From NCBI GenBank assembly GCA_018873245.2, contig JAEMBT020000009.1, positions 9,557,288 through 9,621,287 on the forward strand: a stretch of DNA of 64,000 bases, read 5' to 3'. Source of the DNA: Archegozetes longisetosus (lineage: Eukaryota; Arthropoda; Arachnida; Sarcoptiformes; Trhypochthoniidae). The position numbers and the translations under genes were made by a program. Positions 48,049 through 58,422 of the stretch are shown here, piece after piece; position 1 is the stretch's first letter; each line of letters opens with the position of its first letter. Under the pieces are notes generated by a model. The model made no database searches, was not told the origin of the DNA, and worked only from the letters and a program-made list of their open reading frames with translations.

Positions 48049-48354
48049 TGCCACTATTCTTCCACGCTTCCTAATTTATCATGATGGGTATTTCTATACA
48101 CAATGGAAACTCGAAGTCTCCGAAGAGACTTCAATGGGTAAAATAGCCATTGATGCCTCCCGCATGTCATCTGATATTGAAATGACTATCAGTTACTTCT
48201 CGTAGGTCGTCTTAGTTGGAAATGGTCATCGTTTGTCTCGCGTAGTTCATCTGATATGAAACTGGTCATCGGTTGCCCTCCATTGATCAATTGAACTTGA
48301 AATTTTCATAATTATATTCTATGATCAATTGGGAAGTGTGGAAGAATCATGGCA
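48049..48354. mobile_element. Palindromic MITE with TTCTTCCAC ends, copy 1
   Basis: About 306 bp, with inverted ends TGCCAYNATTCTTCCACRC. The interior is a chain of imperfect units of about 50 bp containing GAAATGGTCATC or its complement, so the element can fold on itself. A second copy is at 56543-56899. No coding capacity; flanking duplication not resolved. Confidence 0.65.
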
Positions 48355-48702
48355 GATCCGGTTCATTTATCGATACCTAAACATTTATACAGATATGTTG
48401 ATCAATTTTTTGCCTTCATGTCTCTGTCTGAAATTCTCGTAGACCTCGAATGGTGTCTCTGAAATATTTGCTCTAAATGATTATCTGGAACAGTTGCTTA
48501 ATAATTGCCTCAAATGAAACTAACACAAATCTTCGATTGAGACTTTTGTGTTCAAACATTTCAAACGCATCAGGCTTTTCGAGACGTTATGTTGACTAAA
48601 CTGCGTTTGAAATCATCTAAAAACAGTTTAAAACAAATTATTTCAGTTTGAGATTTGAATCAATTTGTGAACATAGTGTGAGTGAGAAACCTGAGAAACT
48701 TG

Positions 48703-48960
48703 TCAATAGAAGCATTTTGGCGGCAACTCTGGTCCACATTTTAATACTGTGACTCTGAACTGGACGTTCGGTAAATTAAACTGTCCCACAAAGAATGGCA
48801 GAACTCTTTTCTTAATCACTAAATTGTTTTCTGAAACTTGTATTTCATTCATTTGTAATATTTGTTGCTGAATATTGGTCACAGTTTGGACCTGATCAGA
48901 AAATATTTGATAGCGATCCCGTTTCGTTAAGTTCACGGAACCTAAAGTTACGTTTGATGT
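48703..48960 (-). CDS. Candidate upstream exon of IR-D (start of the ligand-binding domain)
   Basis: An open stretch on the minus strand reads VNLTKRDRYQIFSD, then FFVGQFNLPNVQFRVTVLK, then CGPELPPKCFY before a TGA. The part FRVTVLKCGPELPP resembles the beginning of lobe S1 in ionotropic receptors (a hydrophobic RVTxL followed by a Pro-rich pair). A possible acceptor (ATACAG) lies just upstream. It sits 1.4 kb 5' of the IR-D lobe-S1 exon on the same strand. I could not find a convincing donor, nor a copy beside the other IR genes, so this is tentative. Confidence 0.35.
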   Translation of the reverse strand, partial: TSNVTLGSVNLTKRDRYQIFSDQVQTVTNIQQQILQMNEIQVSENNLVIKKRVLPFFVGQFNLPNVQFRVTVLKCGPELPPKCFY

Positions 48961-49040
48961 GATCCTGTATTTTTATGAAATTTTTAGTAGAATGAGCAGC
49001 TATTTCAGAACTAATACCTTCAATTTTCAGTATTAGAACC

Positions 49041-49632
49041 TTTCTTGGTTTCTAGAATAATATCAAGTCCTGAGCCTTATCGCATATATAGGAAAACATT
49101 TTTAGTTCGATTCAATGTTCCAGAATATTACTGAATAGAGTCATAAATTAGTGATGGTATGCAATAACCAGTCATCTCTTGATCAGTATTGCATATGCAA
49201 AAAGCTTTTCTAATACTATTTAAGAGTAGACATAAAGCACGACATACATTAAATAAGAGTTTTTTAAACTCATTTATATTTTGTTCCTTTAATAAACAGA
49301 GGTTTCAATTAAACAAAGCATTAAGTTTTGAAAGAAAATAATAAAATTAATAACAAACTAAACAAAATGACTAAGATTGAATATATTTTAAATGAGTTTA
49401 AGTTATACTCTTTAGTAATAAGTAATTTATTCGTTCTGAAGGCATCATTCGTATCAATACATTTGGGCCCTTTAAAAATGCAATACTGATCAAGAGATGA
49501 CTTGTTATTGCATACCATCACTAATTTATGACTCTATTCAGTAATATTCTGGAACATTGAATCGAACTAAAAATGTTTTCCTATATATGCGATTAGGCTC
49601 AGGACTTGATATTTTTCTAGAAACCAAGATAA
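49041..49632. mobile_element. Foldback element with 165-bp arms
   Basis: Left arm 49041-49195 and right arm about 49475-49632 are inverted copies (ends TCTTGGTTTCTAGAA; inside TATCAAGTCCTGAGCC and ATTGCATACCATCACTAATT). The loop of about 280 bp is AT-rich and holds a 66-residue minus-strand frame that I do not believe. No transposase. No other copy in the window. Confidence 0.7.
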
Positions 49633-50528
49633 ATTATCCTTAGAGCTGCAGAATATTTGAAATGTCAAATTTATGGTTATTCAAATACTTTTCATTCATT
49701 GCTTTGAATTTAATGGTAATATCTCAAGTATGCAGTCCTATAAACAATTAGCAATATACGAACTAACTCAACAGACTTTTAGCTATCGCTTGCTGTTCTA
49801 AAGAATCAATCAAGAATGATCTTATTGAATCAATATCTCGATTGAGTGCAACAGTGTTTTTAATTGCTTAGCAATGAATTAATTAACAATAACTAATAAT
49901 AATGATTTATATTTTACTAAAACTTATTTGACTTAAAAACAGATATTCACTTAGAGAATATTTATTTAATTACAAACTCTAAACTAAATTATCAGAGCTT
50001 ATGATTGAGCTCATAGTTTAAAAACTTGATACTAAAGTCAAATAAATTGAAACTTTGAACTCATTTATTATTGAATTGTTTGTAAAGCGAACAAATAGTT
50101 TTGCAAACAAGTAGTGAAAAATTAATCAAATAATAACTGCGTAATAATCAATTGCATCGAATTTTCATTTTATAACTTTCATTTAATTATAATTCAAGGT
50201 TTAATTAAAACTACGAGAGTATTGATTGCAAACATATACTTTTATTACTCAGCAATTGTTATCATTAAATAAATTTAGAAAAAATTTCGACAAATGTTTC
50301 AATTTACGAATTACTTAATAATTATTAATTTAGTGAATAAAAATACACATCTCATGAGACTAAATAACATTATTCTTAGTGCAAAAATGATGTAAGAACT
50401 AATAGTTGGAATGTGAAATTCATTCATTAAACTTTAAGTCACTTGTCTGTTAAAAAAATCTATTAATTGAATCTAGATAAATTCTGTTTCTTAACGAGTG
50501 CGATACAAAAACAGAATTGTAGAAACAA
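49633..50528. other. 3' flank of IR-E
   Basis: From about 49860 this matches the sequence 3' of IR-C (36430-36600 and 37600-38060). No gene. Confidence 0.4.
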
Positions 50529-51062
50529 TTATATGAATATCTTTTTGAGTTTATATTTAATTTTGTTCACAAATAAGTAGTGAATCCATTCCATAATGAA
50601 AACAGTAATGCTTAGAGTCATTCCATAAATCAAAACTTTGAAAACTCCACTCAAGTTTTCCGAAGTTAATGGTTTGAAGTTTTTAGCTGATTGATTATCA
50701 TCTTGCTCAACCGAACCATTATTATGTATCGTTTGTTTGACCCAATGATCATAAATTCCACTTTCTCTTAACTGAGTTATACTGAAAATGGATACAACTA
50801 AATATACAGATAAATTAAAGACTAGTGCTTACGTCCTGTTCATTATTGTCATATTAGTCTTCTGATTATTCATAACAACCAAATTGTAAGGGATTGTTCC
50901 ACAACCAGATTTTGATATGTGGACGTCGACTCCATTCCTGAACACTTCTTTTTCTCTCTTTTCTCGAATAAGTCTTGAAGTGATTTTGAGATATTTCAAC
51001 CTGTTGTATGAATCAACAAACACGTATTCATCTGTCGATGACATATCCATAACGGTCTCATA

Positions 51063-51602
51063 TTAGGGGTACCGGAAAGAAGCCGCGCATTGAATGACAA
51101 AAAAATTTATTTTATTAAACTAATTGTAATTAAATTCTAATCGATTATATATTCGCCATCATTATCGATGACATCTTCCCATCTCTGTATCAAATCTCAG
51201 GCTCTTACCGCAGGACATCGTTGTCTAATAAAACTGGTCAACCGGATTTCGGGCGATATTCCAGGCTATAGTCACCTGATCGAAACCTACTGAACCACTC
51301 CTGACATTGACGGACACTCAATACTTGGCCATAGATGTCGCAAATGTTTTTGGCGGCCACCGTTGCATTAGATCCCCGGCCGTATTCATAAAGTATACAA
51401 TGCCGAATGTGGTTCTTATCGGGTTTGTAGTCAGACATTGGGTTGGACACCATTTTTAAAATAATTATTCACAAAAAATTAATGGTTAATATTGTAATTT
51501 TCAATTAAGAAATGGAATCAATTTGTAAAAAATTGAATTCTGATAATAAATTATGTGCTAATTATGTCCATAAAATGCGCGGTTTCTTTCCGGTACTCCT
51601 AA
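51063..51602 (-). mobile_element. mariner relic inserted in the IR-E coding exon
   Basis: A 540-bp element with TIRs TTAGGRGTACCGGAAAGAA, flanked by TA (51061-51062 and 51603-51604). Intact IR paralogs show the uninterrupted exon. The minus-strand frame 51238-51453 reads HIRHCILYEYGRGSN, then QCQEWFSRFRSGDYSLE, the N-terminal helix-turn-helix domain of mariner (SETMAR-type) transposases, and stops after about 70 residues. No catalytic domain remains. Confidence 0.92.
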
Positions 51603-52189
51603 TAGAAAGTATCATTAAACATTCTTTCCACTGGATAAACAATCATTCTTGATCTGAAATCTCTAGCCATTTCTGATTTGTCGTTCATTACGAAATCATA
51701 AAATTGACCATATGCGATAGCAATTATATTCCTATATTTCAACATCTGATGCAAATCAGCCCAAGAATCAATTTTCTGAATCGGAGTTTTCTCAATCATA
51801 AAACCATGAATACAACCCGTGAATCCACTGAATAACACCACCCCACCCATCAATAGCCAAATACCAATTATTAAGCGTTCGCCAATCGACATCGGAACCC
51901 TTGTGATTATGTCCGAAAGCAAAACAATTGAAAGTTGCCAAAGATTATTGAAGAAGGTTCTGATATTTTTCTTCAATAAAGCCATGAATAAGCCGAGCAT
52001 TATAATAGTAATGCCTAACACTATCCAAACGGGAGGTTCGAAACTGAGAAAATAGATAAATTCAGGTCTAACACCTGGTTTAGTCAAAGACATCATTTGT
52101 CCTGGTGAATGTTATCCTATAGTTTCACTTATTTTGATAGTGCCATCATTGAGATAACCTGTAACCCATTTGACTGATGTTATCGGATG

Positions 52190-52892
52190 CGGGTCCTGGA
52201 CAATTGCCCGACACCCAATTGCTCAAAGCCCAAATCAGTTACAAATGAGTAATGTAAAACCTAACGTAACGTAACAACATAACCTAGTGGAGTCGAAAAA
52301 ATATTTTGTTGGGGCCTGGTATTAATGAAGTCGCGCGCGTACTGATACTAAAATAATGCCTAAAAAATCATAAAAATTACTTACCGTTAAAAGTGACGAA
52401 AGTGGATGAAAATATATTACAATAGACGAAATCACAATAGATGAAATCACAAAAATAAAATCACAGAAATAAAATCACAGAAATAAAATCACAGAAACAA
52501 AATTGTTGGAATAAAGAGCACTTCACTCTATTAAGTCTTGAAGACAACTGATTGACTTTATTAGAGTTAAAAGAGTATACAAAACTGTGTTAGGAAAATA
52601 ACTGGACATAAACAATGTACTAATCCTTGAACGTAAACAAAGTAATAAACTAATCCTTGAGTGTAAATAAAGTAATCGACTAATCCTTACTCGACTATTA
52701 TAACTTAAATGTAATTAACATAATATAAAGCTTTGCAATTAGGACATATACTTATTGAGGGGGTCGGAGGGGGTTAGGAGTTTGGGAGGTTTAAGGTTAT
52801 AAAACAAAAACTTAAGAAGGTTTAAGGTTTTGCGATTGGGTGTCGGGCAATTAGGTGTCGAGCAATCGGCTGTCGGGCAATCGACCCAAACC
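52190..52892. mobile_element. Non-autonomous element with 9-bp duplication in the IR-E exon
   Basis: Inserted in the IR-E middle exon between two copies of TATCGGATG (52181-52189 and 52893-52901). Both ends carry inverted runs of ATTGCCCGACASC; the right end repeats a GGTGTCGGGCAATTG-like word three to four times. The interior has a tandem stretch of AATAAAATCACAG (about 52430-52500) and no transposase. A 9-bp duplication is the mark of Mutator-like elements, but the ends alone do not prove membership. Confidence 0.8.
52430..52500. repeat. Short tandem repeat, AATAAAATCACAG unit
   Basis: About five imperfect 13-14 bp units inside the 9-bp-duplication element. Confidence 0.75.
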
Positions 52893-53398
52893 TATCGGAT
52901 GCACCAGAATATCCACCGCATTATTATACAAAGCAGTCATTACCGTTTCATAAAATGACTCAAAATCATAACTCGTGAGCACTCTGATGCTTTATCATGA
53001 AAAATAGAAATGATTCAAATTTAAAATACAGGCTCAAAGTTTATTTCATTTCATAACTATTTAAGATTTAGAAGAATTTTACTTATATTATGCTAAAGAT
53101 CTGGAGCAATTGCTCAAACGAATAGGTTGTGAAACTGGTCAAATTAACAGTTGTATTTGAGTTTGGCATCAAATATTAATATTGTGGGTGATCTGAGCAA
53201 TAATTTGAGCAATTTTTTGCAACCAAATGCTTAACCAAATTCATCGCGGTCAAATAAAATCAATCAATAAATAGACATTATAGAATCAGTTGAACTAGCC
53301 AATGAACAGTAAAAATGCTAATAATAGAAAAATAGACTCAATTGATAATTATCTAAATAACTAATACAGTATATCAGCAACAAGGTGTCTTACTAGGT

Positions 53399-53949
53399 TA
53401 TAGACATTCACTTTGTAGGCATTTCACATCAAAGACATCTCATTTCATAGACAAATTGTTGCTAATGAACATCCTGGTCATTGAGGCGATTATTGATTTT
53501 ATGCTGAAGTCTATGATCCAGTCCTGGGATTTTATTCTGAGACACCGTATGCAGCTTTTCAAATAACTTATATGAACATCGAAAGAATATGTTGAAAAAT
53601 AGAAATTTATTTTAACTTAATAATGCAGTACTTTCGTGGTATCAGACAAAATACCACACGACAATATTACATATAATAATCTTTGTATGTGATATTTTGC
53701 CTGATACCACAAAACTATTGCATTATTAAGTCAGATTAAATTTCTATTTTTCAACATATTCTTTCGATGTTCATATAAGTTATTTGAAAGTTTGCATACG
53801 GTGTTTCAGAATAAAATCCCAGGACTGGATCATATTTTTCAGTCTAACATCAATAGTCCCCTCAGTGACCAAAAGTTCATTAGCAAAAAAATATGTCTAT
53901 GAGATGACATGTCTGCGAAATGAAATGCCTATAAAGTGGATGTATATTA
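53399..53949. mobile_element. Foldback palindrome, full copy, in the IR-E intron
   Basis: About 550 bp, nearly all of it two inverted arms of about 265 bp meeting near 53675. The outer ends read ATAGACATTCACTTTRTAGG and its inverse; the centre has GGTATCAGACAAAAT and ATTTTGCCTGATACC. No coding capacity. It occupies the same intron position as the copy at 24645-27700 in IR-B, so it predates their duplication. The 81-residue frame at 53784-54029 is inside the right arm and is not a gene. Confidence 0.85.
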
Positions 53950-54921
53950 ATTGGGGTATAACCCAACAACGAGACCAGCTTGATAGCCTAGACGAGTTTG
54001 GCAGAAATCACTTCAACCGAAAAGATTAATTTTTCAGCTCAGCTGTTTCTCAGTTTAGATTTTAGAGACCTTCTCTATTTCTAACTCATTTTGAAAGGTT
54101 AATGTTTTAAGAATTCAAGTCTCGAGTATGCACCCGATCTTCTACTCAAAAAATATTTCGTCATAGATACAATGAATAATAAAAGTTTCTTGAACAACGA
54201 TATGCTATGAATAAGAGTTAAGCCAAATTACCAAATATAAAAACTAAAAATTTGATTCAACTTTTCAAAAGTGTAAATATTTTTATAACTCTACTGATAA
54301 GTTATACCTTTAGTTTCAAATTTCAACTCAAATATTGATGGAAATCAATTTACAAAATCTAGTTTTTAATCTTATCATTGCTTTCTGTTGACTATTCATA
54401 CTTATGTTCTAATCTAAATCTGTTGATTACTATCACATTTTTTATATAACTTCATAAGTATGAACAAACAAACAAAACCTTAGGTTAAGGGACAAGAAAA
54501 TTGTTTGTAAAATAGACTTTAATCTATTTCGGTTACTCTGACAGATTAAAATTTGAGTCTGATAAACTGAAATTTGTTAAACCCACGCTAATCAATTCGA
54601 ATTCAGTTTCAATAGATTGTTTTGAAGACTACAAATCTTATCAAAATAAGCAATCAGTTTGAATGCGAGCCTTTCTGTTAACACTACATCATAACAAAAC
54701 CTAATGAGAATACTCAACAAATGATTCTCTAAAGTATCGATGCATCACAATTCATTCAAACTTCAAGTTCTTTAATCATTAAAAGATTTTAAGATGAACT
54801 TTCGCCTCTAGTATTCAATTACTCTGTTAATTAAGAAATCAAATCAGAATTAAAGAGATTTTATTGTATTGTATTTATTGCATGACTGCATTCACTGATA
54901 TAATTAACTTCATAGATTTAC
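53950..54921 (-). other. IR-E intron, upstream part
   Basis: Homologous to 27651-28647 of IR-B for its whole length. Nothing else is present. Confidence 0.5.
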
Positions 54922-55153
54922 TTCACTTTATCCTTAACCATGAATTCTCTCATCAAAGCCATTCATGAACCACAAAACCGATTCTTCACCTCTTCACCGA
55001 TAACTTGTCTTTCATGAGTTATATGCGGTGCGCATCTACCCATGAAAACATTGATAGTCCTATTAATCGCTTGATTAGGAAATAATGAATATGTTCTATT
55101 AGAATATATCTCATGACAGAGTTTGTCAGCCATTTTATACTCAGATTAAAATA

Positions 55154-56386
55154 ATTGTTTGGACTACATCTCAATATTGGCCCTGACTTGTAAAAATGAG
55201 ACGCAATATTTTGTGGTTTGTTTAAATAGGTATTAAAAACTTATTATGTCGCATAAAAATTTCGATCGAAATAATCAATAGTTGTGTCAGCAGTGAAACA
55301 AGTGTTGAGGTTTGTGGTGATATCTCGATTAATGACAGTATTATTTAGTTCTTGTCTTTAGCATTTCGAAACTTTGATCAATATTTCATTAATTTGAATT
55401 GAGAGTTCTTTTTAAAACGTTGTCATTACTTGAGTTTGATGAATAATAACTTTTATGCTTTAAATGAAATAATAAAATTAATTTGTTTATAACTTGTTCA
55501 TTAATGAGTGAAAACAAGACATTTTTTTATAGAATTAACGTAAAAATAGATGAATAATTTTAGTTTAGATAATTGTTGACAACGACTCGCCGATATTTTA
55601 GTTTCAGTGAGACAGAACAGGTTTTGCAAATAGTTTTCTGGCAATTTCTTCATTTATATTTTCTTTTTTCTGATCATTTGTTCAACTCATTGAGTTATCT
55701 GTCCTCCAGAATACACATATTTTAATGTTAATAACGAGACATTACTAAGTTGTTTAATGGCTTAAACATGAATTGTCAAACAACTTTCGTCGTCTTCAAC
55801 AATGTGTTGTATTAAGTGCTTAAGTGACTTAAGTGCACTTATTGTTAACTTATTTGAACACTGATTAAGTTTCTAATTTAAAAATTTATTAATATATGAG
55901 TAGCTTTCTTTCCACTTTTTGATTGTATACTAAGCTAGATAACTTTTATCAGTTTTATTGCAAACATTTACTTCTTTTCTGAAATTTAAATACTTTTACA
56001 AATTGAGTTGACTTTTGTTTTTAACTTGTTAGACTTTCTCTAATGTCAAGTTTTTTTTCGAGTTGTTCACTATTTTCTATTCTACTCGAGTTATTATATA
56101 ATGCACAGTTCTTAGGCTGACGAACTGATTTTAAGAAATCGATAGCATATACTTGTCCTTTATCTGTATTTTGTTTATAAAAATGTGCAAAGCATATAAC
56201 AATACACATAATGATTCTGTTTTTAACACATGATTATCGTAAGAAACTTACAGTTATGTAATTAAACGATTAGAAACTGTCGATTGTATTGTCAAATATG
56301 TTTAAATGAGTTGATCCACTTATATAAAGCTAAGTCGAAGAGTAACACTTCAACTGACGTGCCTAATCTGCTTAATCTCTATATAC

Positions 56387-56426
<40 letters not shown>

Positions 56427-56542
56427 GATTCTGAGTGACACTTTTAAATCTTTGTGTATTATCATTCAATCTATATATTAATAAAAATTGTTAATTGTCA
56501 AAGTCTAAGAGTTGTTATTTCGCTATATAAAAAGGATCTACC
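55154..56542. other. Upstream region of IR-E with (AG)n microsatellite
   Basis: IR-type upstream flank, including the conserved block at about 56020-56340 with a TATATAA box. In this copy the minus strand is open for 62 codons (56021-56209; ends KKLDIRESLTS), the longest version of the block, and it may be a true first exon. An (AG)n run lies at about 56390-56421. Confidence 0.4.
56390..56421. repeat. (AG)n microsatellite
   Basis: Perfect dinucleotide run of about 32 bp in spacer DNA. Confidence 0.9.
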
Positions 56543-56899
56543 TCAATTCTTCCATGCACAATTCTTTCAATTTTCAATTGATCACAGAATATAAGTGATG
56601 ACCATTTTCAACTCAGATGACCTACGGGAAGTAACTAATGGCCATTTCTATATCAGATGAAATACGGAAGGAAACCGATGACCATTTTCAATTTAAATGA
56701 CCTATGAGGAGTAACTGATAACCATTTTTTATATTATCAGGTCATCAGTTGCCTTCAGTAGTTCATTTGATATAGAAATGGCCATTAGTTACTTCCGTAG
56801 GTCACCTGAATTGAAAATGGTCATCACTTATATTCTGTGATCAATTGAAAAGTGTGGAAGAATTGTACTGTGGAAGAATTGTGCGTGGAAGAATTGTGT
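56543..56899. mobile_element. Palindromic MITE with TTCTTCCAC ends, copy 2
   Basis: Near-perfect palindrome of about 357 bp: ATTGATCACAGAATATAAGT is mirrored at 56828-56848, and GACCATTTTCAA units alternate in both orientations. Ends carry repeated GTGGAAGAATTGT words. Same family as 48049-48354. The 85-residue frame at 56845-57102 starts in it and is not a gene. Confidence 0.7.
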
Positions 56900-58422
56900 C
56901 ACTCCCATATAAAAATCCACTCTCACAGTATGTTCAATTTTGCCAAAAGATCAGTTTTGCTAATAATACTTATTTGTATTATCGCATCTTTATGTATATA
57001 AGTCATTCGTTAAACGGAACAAACTTTTCTAATGATTTATTAAAAAGTTTGACCGTATTATTACATAAGTCAAAGCAAGAATTGACCGCAAATTTGTTTT
57101 GAAAAAGTGGCGACTATTAAACCAAAATGACTTGCATTACATTCTAAACAATGAATACTACTATGAGAATTGACTCGTTAATAGGCTACAAACTGCTAGA
57201 ATCTGAAAGCTTCGTTAGTTACGCTCAATTAAGCTATAAGTACAACACTATCGAACAAACAATTATGTTGAATTCTGCGCTTTCCCGCAATTTTTATGCA
57301 TAGATCTCAGGGAATGCTAAAAAATTCAATCAACAAAAATTGAATTTTGTTTTATAACATGACATCTGTTATTCAACTTTTTAAGTACTGAACTCTTAAA
57401 TTCATATTGTATACATTGCTGTTGAGTTTATGTTGAAATACAAGTTTTAGAAAATGATATTGTGATTCCTATTTTTAGCGCAAATTTTGATACATAAAAT
57501 TGAAAACATAGTATAAATATCTATATTTCATATTTTTGTGGCAAAACTTTTCTTTTTCAAACAATTAACTGAAGTGTTGCTAAAGACGACACATTTTTTT
57601 ATTATTTACAAACGAATTACTTGAGTATTTAATGAGAATGTGATAAATAAAAGGATAAACTGTTGTGAAGAACAGTTGTCAGCTCAAAACTGTTGCAAAA
57701 ATCTATTATAATATTCGTGATATGTATCAGGCGCTTGATTTGGTTCTTAATTGACATCTGCCTAATATTAATATATAGCATAATAAAAGTTAAGTGTTAT
57801 TTAGACTTTAGACTTGACGTAAGGTTTGGTTTCGGACTAGAAGGCATTGGCAGAGAATTAGGTACTTTTGAAATTTTAAGGAGTAACTACTATCTCCATA
57901 ACTGTAACGAACTGCATTAAACTGTAATTAACTCGTAATATAAAAACATTTTAATTATGAAAAAATTATTCATATCTGGAAAGTAGACTAAGTAAAAACT
58001 TTGTTGGAATCTGAAAGACTGATCATTTCTATGGAAATAATGTCAATCAATTAGCTATCGGTGAATAGGTTGTCGGTGAACAGGATGCGGCCCTATCTCA
58101 GCGTATCACTTCTGGTTGCTTTCAACGATTAACCTTTGAGTATACTTTTTCCTCTTATGGAGCATAAGAAAATCAATTAACCTTATAGACAATTGCTTTT
58201 CAAAATTTCTATATTTACGTAAAATATCTAATATTTGTAAGGTTTTGATAGTGAAATGTGAACAACAGAAATTATGATTTCCTATTTATAACAATAAAGA
58301 TTTTATTTAAATTAAATTAGATTAAATTAGATTAAACTAGTTCATAGGTTTTAGTCAAATAGAAGATGGAATGTTAAGAAACAAACAAATTATTAGAACA
58401 AATAAGTTAACAAAAATCATAT
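56900..58422. other. Spacer between the receptor cluster and CCZ1
   Basis: AT-rich sequence marking the end of the chemoreceptor cluster. A fragment at 57825-57861 matches 35286-35322. The 75-residue plus-strand frame at 57693-57920 overlaps it and looks like chance. The part next to CCZ1 should contain its 3' UTR. No other feature. Confidence 0.4.

Larger units (their letters stand above)
50529..55153 (-). pseudogene. IR-E, ionotropic receptor gene split by two transposon insertions
   Basis: Minus-strand exon pieces: 54922-55153 (lobe S1), 52902-52989, 51605-52189 and 50833-51060 (together the middle exon), and 50529-50781 (last exon). The middle exon is cut by a mariner relic (51063-51602) and a 703-bp element (52190-52892), both with clear target duplications. 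Removing them leaves a readable middle exon with an intact Trp at FEPPVW. The lobe-S1 exon has its own TGA, where paralogs read GPLMAL. Nearest relative is IR-B. Its intron has the same foldback palindrome as IR-B, so the pair arose from one duplicated gene. Confidence 0.85.

Noticed and set aside
52430-52500. Tandem units considered as a CRISPR array
   Set aside because: Units are contiguous with no spacers, within a eukaryotic transposon.
57693-57920. 75-residue plus-strand frame
   Set aside because: Contains a short repeat shared with 35286-35322, but no domain and no conserved frame between the two sites.
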